Shown here in pieces: positions 1 through 5,499 of a DNA stretch of 16,783 bases; positions within the stretch are counted from its first letter, which is position 1, and the number at the start of each line of letters is the position of its first letter. A program made the position numbers and the translations under genes. Origin of the DNA: SXRF01 sp964624555. GTDB lineage: Bacteria > Pseudomonadota > Alphaproteobacteria > Rickettsiales > SXRF01. The notes beneath the pieces were generated by a model that ran no database searches, was not told where the DNA came from, and saw only the letters and a program-made list of their open reading frames with translations. The stretch is taken from contig CAZUXB010000045.1 in assembly GCA_964624555.1 (NCBI GenBank), positions 1 to 16,783 of the forward strand, read 5' to 3'.

Positions 1-53
1 CCAGCGACACAGGGATTTTCAGTCCCTTGCTCTACCAACTGAGCTATCCGGGC
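1..53 (-). tRNA. tRNA-Phe (GAA), 3' end outside the window
   Basis: Read on the minus strand from position 53, the sequence has a 7-base acceptor strand (GCCCGGA), a D arm with GCTC/GAGC stem and AGTTGGTA loop, and an anticodon arm AGGGA/TCCCT with loop CTGAAAA. This puts U33, anticodon GAA (positions 20-18) and A37 at their canonical places, so it decodes Phe codons. The variable loop GTGTC follows, and the T arm begins before the window ends. The acceptor 3' strand and CCA are not visible. Confidence 0.95.
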
Positions 54-84
54 ATTTCATAGTAAGGCCTTAAACGAGCTAGGC

Positions 85-113
85 TTTATAGAAGATGGGG
101 ATTTATTTGTCCA
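85..113 (-). promoter_or_regulatory. sigma70-type promoter of tRNA-Phe
   Basis: On the minus strand, TGGACA (113-108; 5 of 6 to TTGACA) is followed after exactly 17 bases by TATAAA (90-85; 5 of 6 to TATAAT). The predicted start near 78 lies about 25 bases upstream of the mature tRNA 5' end. It is a motif match only. Confidence 0.6.
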
Positions 114-187
114 CCCTCTTTCTGCCCTCATATTGCAGATTTCTGAAAATTCCCACTTCCCGACCATACCGACCTGTAGGAACAATA

Positions 188-206
188 GGTTACCAAGCAA
201 GTAACC
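188..206 (+). repeat. Short hairpin upstream of the first phage-type gene
   Basis: GGTTAC and GTAACC form a perfect 6-bp inverted repeat around a 7-base loop, ending 21 bases before the start codon at 228 and just upstream of its Shine-Dalgarno. It could be an operator or an mRNA hairpin, or chance. Nothing else was recognised between 114 and 227. Confidence 0.3.
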
Positions 207-227
207 ATAACCAAAAAGGGGAAAAAC

Positions 228-587
228 ATGACCAGTGAATTAAGCTATGCCAACGATAAATTCTATGACCTGACCACCACCATCACCGTTGGCAATACCG
301 ACAGCGCCGCCATCGACCTTTCCGGCCTTGAGCTGGTCGGCCTGTTTATACCCTCCAACTTCACCGCCACCACAATAACCATGCAGGCCGCTCCTGCCCT
401 TGCCGGAACTTACGTTGCCGTTCAGGACGGTTTTGGCTCGACCTATTCCCTAAGCGTTGCCGCCAGTAAATACGTGCCGATCAACAACTTCAACATCACT
501 GCCGGCCTGCGCTTCATAAAACTGACTGCCGGCGTTGCCCAGGCTTCGACCGATGCCGTCATAACCCTTGCAATCCGGGCGTTGTAA
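228..587 (+). CDS. Phage-type structural protein of unknown function (119 aa)
   Basis: The start is supported by AAGGGG six bases upstream of ATG. The protein has no signal peptide or membrane segment and is rich in Thr, Ala and Val with a beta-strand pattern. Its order of motifs (AIDLSGLELVGLFIP, then FTATTITMQA, then GTY.AVQDGFG, then SKYVPI and LRFIKL) resembles small beta-sandwich proteins that I recall from phage structural cassettes just upstream of tail-fibre genes. That family assignment is from memory of the pattern, not a search. The next gene starts one base after the stop codon, so the two are very likely co-transcribed and translationally coupled. No capsid, portal, terminase or integrase gene is visible nearby. 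Real as a gene: high confidence; role: low confidence. Confidence 0.75.
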   Translation: MTSELSYANDKFYDLTTTITVGNTDSAAIDLSGLELVGLFIPSNFTATTITMQAAPALAGTYVAVQDGFGSTYSLSVAASKYVPINNFNITAGLRFIKLTAGVAQASTDAVITLAIRAL

Positions 588-588
588 T

Positions 589-2142
589 ATGAACCCGCTA
601 TTGCTTTCCAAGAACCAGAACCGGGTTGCCGTTGCCAATAACTGCAACATCCCGATAAATTACAACACCGGGGCTAACTGGGTACAGAACTGCTGGACAC
701 GACACCATTCCGGCCCCACCGGCTATAGTGCTATTGAGGCTACCTTTATCAACGGGCTGATCAGCACCAACAGCGAACAAAGCTCGTATTACGATTTTGT
801 GCTCCGCGCCGGAATCTATGTTAACGGGACTTTCACCCAGTTCTTGTTTGATGGGCAGACAGAAGTTACTGTTTCCAAGGACTGGGGAATAGCTGTAGGC
901 AAGGCCAGCGTCTATATCCCGCCCAACACCGATTTTTATATCACCAACCGCCGCGTTGCCACCGATAATGGTGCCGCCGGAAGCTATAAAGTCATAACCA
1001 CTACGGCTGGCACCACCTACCGCCAGGACGGTATCATCAGCGGCACCGACACCAGCAAGGATTTTACACTTGGTACTGGCGTAGCCTATGGCGCACGCGC
1101 AGGCACACCGGTGATAAATGGCAGCGGGGTTATGACCTCGATACCTATCGACAGCGCAAACCGCGGCACCGGCTATAGTGCTGGCGTCAACCTCGCCATC
1201 TGGTACGGCCCGGCAGGGGTCAACCAGCCAGCCTCGCTATATACCGGCTCCGGCGTTACAGGTTATGGCAGCGTAAGCGGTGGCCAGCTTTCCAGCATAA
1301 CTGTAAGCACCGGTGGTTCTGGATATACTCCAGGAGCACCACCACAGGCCTTCATAGGTGGCACGGGAACGGCGGCAACCGGCTTTGGCACCACCACTGC
1401 GACCTACGGCCCCAGCTTGATAAGCGGCATTCCCCGTTACCGCAGACCTAGCGTTCTTCTTATCGGCGACAGTATTACCATCGGTTATGGTTCTGTCGAT
1501 GCCATAGGTGACTTAAACGCCAGCTTTGGCCTCTACGAGCAGGCCCTGGTCAACCGCGCCGGGGTAACTGTCCATAAAATGGCCGTATCGGGTGAATCAG
1601 CCGTTGGCTGGGTTACCACCAAAACCCACCAGATGAATTATATGGATGCACAGATAGCACGTGGCATGCGCCCGACCCATGTGGTTATAGGCCTAGGTGT
1701 GAATGATTTTCTTACCAATAATAACAGTACTGTTATTTCCGCCACCCAGTCTTACATCAGCACCATAGCCGATATGTGGCGCAGCCGCGGGGCGAAAATC
1801 ATCCTCACCACCATTCCGCCCTCTAACACCACATCCTCAGGCAGCAACAAATTCACCACTCTTGCCGAACAATCACCAACACTGGTAGGCGGCAGTTCCG
1901 CTAACTATCAGGCGGGTGGACGTGTTGAGCAATATAATTCGGCGCTGCTATCCGGTGCTATCGCCAATGACGGTATCATCGACATCAGCAGCTATTGCCG
2001 CGATGCCACCACCACCAGCTCATGGCGCGTGGATACTTACGGCGGAGCAACAGCATTCTGCGCCAATGACGGCATCCATCCCAGTGTCGGCTGCGGTATA
2101 CCGTATCTCGTCGCCAATATGGCGCTGCCTAACTTTTCGTAA
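589..2142 (+). CDS. SGNH/GDSL hydrolase with phage tail-fibre-like N-terminus
   Basis: The ATG at 589 is chosen, giving 517 aa; a TTG at 568 in the same frame lies inside the preceding gene. Residues about 1-285 are Gly/Ser/Thr-rich and beta-type, with two similar Gly-rich segments near 178-200 and 225-255, each ending in a GxGY(S/T)xG-like motif as seen in phage fibre proteins. The C-terminal part is an SGNH hydrolase: block I IGDSIT with nucleophile Ser295, block III GLGVND (Gly370, Asn372), and block V DGIHPS with Asp494 and His497. Such enzymes remove acyl groups from polysaccharides or other esters, and fused to a fibre they typically trim surface glycans for phage adsorption. No signal peptide is seen. 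It sits alone with the 119-aa gene between tRNA-Phe and mutT. Its TAA stop falls inside a 7-base repeat array. The hydrolase fold is clear; the substrate is unknown. Confidence 0.85.
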   Translation: MNPLLLSKNQNRVAVANNCNIPINYNTGANWVQNCWTRHHSGPTGYSAIEATFINGLISTNSEQSSYYDFVLRAGIYVNGTFTQFLFDGQTEVTVSKDWGIAVGKASVYIPPNTDFYITNRRVATDNGAAGSYKVITTTAGTTYRQDGIISGTDTSKDFTLGTGVAYGARAGTPVINGSGVMTSIPIDSANRGTGYSAGVNLAIWYGPAGVNQPASLYTGSGVTGYGSVSGGQLSSITVSTGGSGYTPGAPPQAFIGGTGTAATGFGTTTATYGPSLISGIPRYRRPSVLLIGDSITIGYGSVDAIGDLNASFGLYEQALVNRAGVTVHKMAVSGESAVGWVTTKTHQMNYMDAQIARGMRPTHVVIGLGVNDFLTNNNSTVISATQSYISTIADMWRSRGAKIILTTIPPSNTTSSGSNKFTTLAEQSPTLVGGSSANYQAGGRVEQYNSALLSGAIANDGIIDISSYCRDATTTSSWRVDTYGGATAFCANDGIHPSVGCGIPYLVANMALPNFS

Positions 2143-2172
2143 AACGTTTTACGTAAGACGTTCTACGATAAG
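2138..2172. repeat. 7-base-period array CGTNNNN between convergent genes
   Basis: CG dinucleotides recur at 2138, 2145, 2152, 2159 and 2166, exactly 7 apart. Units alternate between CGTAAAA-like and its inverted form CGTTTTA-like, so 2138-2153 is a perfect 16-base palindrome (CGTAAAACGTTTTACG) and the following 16 bases a near-palindrome. The array provides the TAA stop of the hydrolase gene (2140-2142) and the TAA stop of mutT on the other strand (2151-2149), plus the last codons of mutT. It may also act as a weak bidirectional hairpin. Confidence 0.75.
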
Positions 2173-2556
2173 TTCCACCAGATCCGCGTCCGCTTCGATC
2201 ATATCCATCTTGTGCATGTCGGCAGGCAGTGTCCATGACAAGGCGGAATGTTCAAGCGGGCGCGGTTCCCCCTGCCACTTGCGGCATAGGTAAACCGGCA
2301 TCAGCAGGTGAAAGCCAAATTCGGGATATGGGTGCGACAGGAACCAGAAATTTTCCAAATTTTCTGGCACAATTTCAATTCCCAGTTCCTCATGCAATTC
2401 GCGCACCATGGCTGCCTCCGGGGTTTCTCCCTCTTCTATCTTGCCGCCGGGAAATTCCCATTTACCGGCAAGGCGTTTTCCTTCCGGCCTCTGCGCCAGC
2501 AACACCTCCCCCTTTGAATTGATGATAACCGCCGCGACAACGAGAAGGATTTTCAT
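2149..2556 (-). CDS. mutT: MutT-type Nudix hydrolase (probable 8-oxo-dGTP diphosphatase)
   Basis: This 135-aa protein carries a complete Nudix box, GX5EX7REUXEEXGU: Gly38, Glu44, Arg52-Glu53, Glu56-Glu57 and Gly59, which bind the metal and the diphosphate. The N-terminal KILLVVAAVI strand and the QRPEGKRLAGKWEFPGGK lead-in are typical of MutT, which cleans 8-oxo-dGTP from the nucleotide pool. Length fits the family (about 130 aa). The start at 2556 is chosen over an in-frame ATG at 2589 because its ATGA overlaps the stop of the upstream gene by 4 bases, a standard coupling arrangement, and because it matches the MutT N-terminus. It is the last gene of the minus-strand run ppi-argJ-secreted protein-mutT. 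The final residues VERLT are encoded by the repeat array at 2138-2172. Confidence 0.9.
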   Translation of the reverse strand: MKILLVVAAVIINSKGEVLLAQRPEGKRLAGKWEFPGGKIEEGETPEAAMVRELHEELGIEIVPENLENFWFLSHPYPEFGFHLLMPVYLCRKWQGEPRPLEHSALSWTLPADMHKMDMIEADADLVELIVERLT

Positions 2557-2984
2557 GGAACAACCGGCGTTTCTTTCCAAGCTTTGCACTCACGTATCAG
2601 TTCATTGAATGCATCCTTCTTTTTATTAAACTCTGCGTCCTTGATATCTACCTTTAGTTCCGGAGTGACCGAATTCAGCTTTAAAAAATGGCCCTCATAA
2701 TAAATAAGTATTTTGTAGAAGGCGGCATCGGGAACACCGTATTCCCAGTCTTTATAATCAAATCTTGGGGCAAATTTATTCCATATCTCCCCTATTCTAG
2801 CACGCGCCCCTGCGGAATCAGGAACAATTTCACAAACCGTTTTAAACATATCTTCCGCTGGTGTATTGGGGGTTGGATACCCACCGATCCTTACTACCGC
2901 AAGGTACGCTGTAGGAACATTGGCAGCCAGCGATGGGAATGCTAACAAGCATATTATAGTCGTGATAATAGATAATTTTTTCAT
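2553..2984 (-). CDS. Secreted protein of unknown function (143 aa)
   Basis: The N-terminus MKKLSIITTIICLLAFPSLA is a signal peptide, probably cut after SLA. The start at 2984 is preferred over the ATG two codons earlier (2990) because GGGAGA at 2998-2993 lies 8 bases from it but only 2 from the other. The mature part is hydrophilic, about 120 aa, with two Cys (in TVCEIV and RECKAW) that could form one periplasmic disulfide, several aromatic residues (WNKF, KDWEYG, FYKILIYY) and a Lys-rich helix-like stretch near the C-terminus. I recognise no family. It lies between argJ and mutT and its last codon overlaps the mutT start by 4 bases, so it is co-translated with an enzyme that acts in the cytoplasm. 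That pairing is probably a matter of operon position rather than shared function. Confidence 0.75.
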   Translation of the reverse strand: MKKLSIITTIICLLAFPSLAANVPTAYLAVVRIGGYPTPNTPAEDMFKTVCEIVPDSAGARARIGEIWNKFAPRFDYKDWEYGVPDAAFYKILIYYEGHFLKLNSVTPELKVDIKDAEFNKKKDAFNELIRECKAWKETPVVP

Positions 2985-3007
2985 AAACATTATCTCCCGC
3001 TTTTTTT

Positions 3008-3096
3008 GTCATTCCCTCGTAGGCGGGAATCTCACATACCCAAAACTTAGGACTTAAATTGTTACAACTAGAGATCACCGCCTTCGCGGGGATGAC
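3008..3096. repeat. Palindromic element, GTCA...TGAC ends (copy 1, 89 bp)
   Basis: The 26-base arms 3008-3033 and 3071-3096 are inverted repeats that agree at 21 of 26 positions. They begin GTCATTCCC and end GGGGATGAC, around a 37-base centre. This is the style of widespread bacterial intergenic palindromes with a GTCATTCCCGC...GCGGGAAT core. It fills most of the 116-base gap between argJ (stop at 3101-3103, 4 bases from the element) and the secreted-protein gene. It can fold as a hairpin on either strand, and might stabilise or terminate the transcript. Confidence 0.75.
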
Positions 3097-3100
3097 ATTA

Positions 3101-4303
3101 TTATGTTCTATAGCTTCCGTTGATATCGATATAGGCATGCGTCAGATCACAGGTGTAGACGGTAGCAGTTTCTTTACCCACGCCGACATCGACATGTATG
3201 TTTATATCGCGTCCCTGCATATGCTCCACTATCTGCGCTTCTTTGTAAGAAGGATCCGCCTCGCCATTTTTTGCAACGCTTACATCACCGATGGCGATAG
3301 ATAATTTATCGCGGTCGGCTTTTTCACCGGCCTTACCCACCGCCATTACGATCCGCCCCCAATTAGCGTCAGAGGCCGCCAGCGCGGTTTTTACCAGCGG
3401 CGAATTAGCGATGCTCATGGCAATGATCTTGGCCGCTTTTTTTGATTCCGCACCAGAAACGGTTATGGTTATCAATTTCTCCGCGCCCTCGCCATCCTTC
3501 ACCACCTGCAGTGCCAGATCATGCAGCACAGCATGCAAAGCTTTTTTGAAATCGCTATAATCGCCATCTTTATTCCCAGCTTTACCAGTGGCAAAAACCA
3601 GTAGCGTGTCGCTGGTCGAAGTATCGCCGTCAACCGTTACGCTGTTGAAAGTTGTCTCATTACTTTCATTCAAATATTCCTGCAGTTCAGCCGCCGGAAT
3701 ATTCGCATCGGTAAACACATAGGCAAGCATAGTGGCCATGTCCGGCGCTATCATACCCGAACCTTTGGCGATACCGTTCAGCGTTACTTTCACACCGCTG
3801 ATAATTGCCGTGGCCGTTGCAACTTTCTGGTAGGTGTCGGTGGTCATTATCGCTTTGGCAGCAGCATCCCACGCTTTTTCCGAAAGTTTTACTGTAGGCA
3901 GCGCAGCAGCAATTTTTTCGTCAGGTAGTTTCTCACCGATGACGCCGGTCGAGGAAGTGAAAACATGTTCCACATCACAGCCAAATAATTTCGCCGCCGC
4001 TTCCCGGATACGTGCAACCGACACCACACCGTGCTTGCCAGTAAAGGCATTGGAGTTGCCGGAATTGATGACCAGAGCCCGTGCTTTACCGCTTTTAAGC
4101 GCTTCGCGGCAGGCCAAAACCGATTCTGATGCGGTAAGCGATCTGGTCAGGACTCCGGCAACAGTTGTACCCTCAGAAAATTCAGCAACCAGCAGATCTT
4201 CACGCCCGGTATAACGGATTCCACAAGCAGCAGTACCGAGCCGCACACCGCTTATCGGCAGCAGAACAGGATGTGACTTGGGAGCGAGCGGTGAGATTTT
4301 CAT
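3101..4303 (-). CDS. argJ: Bifunctional glutamate N-acetyltransferase / ornithine acetyltransferase
   Basis: ArgJ moves the acetyl group from N-acetylornithine to glutamate in the cyclic arginine pathway, and in bifunctional forms also uses acetyl-CoA. At 400 aa the length is typical. The self-cleavage motif KGSGMIAPDMATML is present; cleavage between Ala190 and Thr191 makes alpha and beta chains and frees Thr191 as the nucleophile. The oxyanion-hole segment TSSTGVIGE (Thr119-Gly120) and the MTTDT motif near 153-157 are present, and the C-terminus ends INGSYRT, as expected. It lies between a parvulin gene upstream and a secreted protein/mutT pair downstream, probably in one operon. The ATG at 4303 has no Shine-Dalgarno: the whole space upstream is a 7-base-period array. 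Whether it is mono- or bifunctional cannot be told here. Confidence 0.95.
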   Translation of the reverse strand: MKISPLAPKSHPVLLPISGVRLGTAACGIRYTGREDLLVAEFSEGTTVAGVLTRSLTASESVLACREALKSGKARALVINSGNSNAFTGKHGVVSVARIREAAAKLFGCDVEHVFTSSTGVIGEKLPDEKIAAALPTVKLSEKAWDAAAKAIMTTDTYQKVATATAIISGVKVTLNGIAKGSGMIAPDMATMLAYVFTDANIPAAELQEYLNESNETTFNSVTVDGDTSTSDTLLVFATGKAGNKDGDYSDFKKALHAVLHDLALQVVKDGEGAEKLITITVSGAESKKAAKIIAMSIANSPLVKTALAASDANWGRIVMAVGKAGEKADRDKLSIAIGDVSVAKNGEADPSYKEAQIVEHMQGRDINIHVDVGVGKETATVYTCDLTHAYIDINGSYRT

Positions 4304-4306
4304 AGG

Positions 4307-4369
4307 CGTAATGCGTAGTTCGTACTTCGTAAATCGTAACGAATTACGAACTACGAGGTACGATTTACG
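4307..4369. repeat. Inverted 7-base-period array (9 units) in the argJ-parvulin gap
   Basis: Nine heptads fill 63 of the 69 bases between the parvulin stop and the argJ start: five CGTANNN units (CG at 4307, 4314, 4321, 4328, 4335) and then four NNNTACG units (CG at 4347, 4354, 4361, 4368). The two halves are inverted copies. Two perfect 11-bp pairings interlock: CGTAGTTCGTA (4314-4324) with 4345-4355, and CGTAAATCGTA (4328-4338) with 4359-4369. A third hairpin, TCGTAA/TTACGA with loop CGAA, sits at the centre (4334-4349). Confidence 0.85.
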
Positions 4370-4372
4370 TTT

Positions 4373-5377
4373 TTATTTCTTCCCGTCAGCCTTGGCCGGA
4401 GCATCAGCAGCCGGGGCTGAAGAGTCAGCACCTTTAGCAGATGGCTTCAGTGCGCTTAAGGTACGCGGGAAATCCTTTTCCTTACCACTTTCATCAAAAT
4501 ATTTGATGTTAGCAGCCTTAAGTAACCCTTCAACATAGCCTTGTACAGCTTTATTGCTTAACTCAGCCTTGAGCGATTCCTTACTTTCTTCAAAACTTGC
4601 TGGTTTCAACGGACGGCGATCTTCCAATTTGATGATATGCCAGCCAAAACTGCTCTTTACCGGGGATGACACCTCATCTTTTTTCAGCTTATTGGCTGCT
4701 TCAAAGAATTCAGGAACCATTTTATCCTTCGAGAACCAGCCAAGCTCACCACCATTGACACCTGACCCTTTATCGGTTGATTTTTCTTTAGCTACCTTAT
4801 CAAAATCACCGCCTTTTTTCAGGTCAGCCGCAATTTTTTTGGCTTCTTCCTCACTTGCAACCAGAATATGGCGCGCTTTGAGCTCATCTTGCCCTTTAGT
4901 GGCGGCAAGCTTTTCATCATACAACGCTTTAATCTGTTCATCAGTTACCAGTGCCTTCGCCTTATCTTCCATAAATGTCTGCATTACCACCTGCTTCTGC
5001 AAAGCTTCTATGCGTTTTTTTACCTCATCGCTTTTATCGACACCGCCTTTTACAGCCTCTTTATAGATCAGACGCTCAGACACCAGCCCCCGCAGAACAT
5101 TTTGTTTAATGCTCTCATCAAAACTACCGAAATCCGGCGCTGCGGCCCCTTGGAATAACCCTTTCCATACTTCCATAACATCAGAATATTTTAGATTCTC
5201 ACCATCAAGACTGATTATGGTATAGTCCTTAGCCGGTGCAGCATCCTTAGCTGGAGCAACTGCCACCGGTTTAGCATCAGTTGCAGGTGCTGCTGGAGCG
5301 GCCGCATCAGTGGCCAGAGCTGGAAAAGCAATAAGCGAAGTAGTGAGCAGTAAACTGGCAAGGGTAACTATTTTCAT
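4373..5377 (-). CDS. Periplasmic parvulin-type peptidyl-prolyl isomerase (PpiC/SurA family)
   Basis: The protein has 334 aa. Residues 1-22 are a signal peptide (cut after PALA). An Ala/Pro/Lys-rich spacer runs to about 50, then comes a helical chaperone-like N-domain (about 55-160). The parvulin domain spans about 167-255, with RHILV (169-173), the GGELGWF loop (209-215) and FGWHIIKLED (244-253), all family hallmarks. The C-terminal tail is low-complexity Ala/Lys/Ser. These proteins help outer-membrane or periplasmic proteins fold by catalysing prolyl isomerisation. Start: ATG with AAGGAT a few bases upstream. It leads the minus-strand run toward argJ and mutT, close to secA, an arrangement common in alphaproteobacteria. 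The N-terminal spacer and C-terminal tail look like low-constraint linkers. I see no convincing promoter in the 122-base AT-rich gap upstream (5378-5499). Confidence 0.9.
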   Translation of the reverse strand: MKIVTLASLLLTTSLIAFPALATDAAAPAAPATDAKPVAVAPAKDAAPAKDYTIISLDGENLKYSDVMEVWKGLFQGAAAPDFGSFDESIKQNVLRGLVSERLIYKEAVKGGVDKSDEVKKRIEALQKQVVMQTFMEDKAKALVTDEQIKALYDEKLAATKGQDELKARHILVASEEEAKKIAADLKKGGDFDKVAKEKSTDKGSGVNGGELGWFSKDKMVPEFFEAANKLKKDEVSSPVKSSFGWHIIKLEDRRPLKPASFEESKESLKAELSNKAVQGYVEGLLKAANIKYFDESGKEKDFPRTLSALKPSAKGADSSAPAADAPAKADGKK

Positions 5378-5499
5378 AAAATATCCTTAATGTTGAAATT
5401 ACGTTAAAAATTAATACTGCGAGTTAGTTATTTGAACGCAGCTTTAATGACATATTATTGCTTTATTTGCAATAGACACTGAATAAATTAATTATATGC

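Noticed and set aside
1..227. Phage attachment site at tRNA-Phe
   Set aside because: The tRNA 3' end lies outside the window on the far side from the phage-type genes, no duplicated tRNA end is visible, and no integrase is present.
568..588. TTG at 568 as start of the SGNH hydrolase
   Set aside because: It lies within the previous gene, and the ATG at 589 directly after the stop codon is the natural coupled start.
4307..4369. CRISPR array
   Set aside because: Units are only 7 bases with no spacers between them, and orientation switches midway; no cas genes are in the window.
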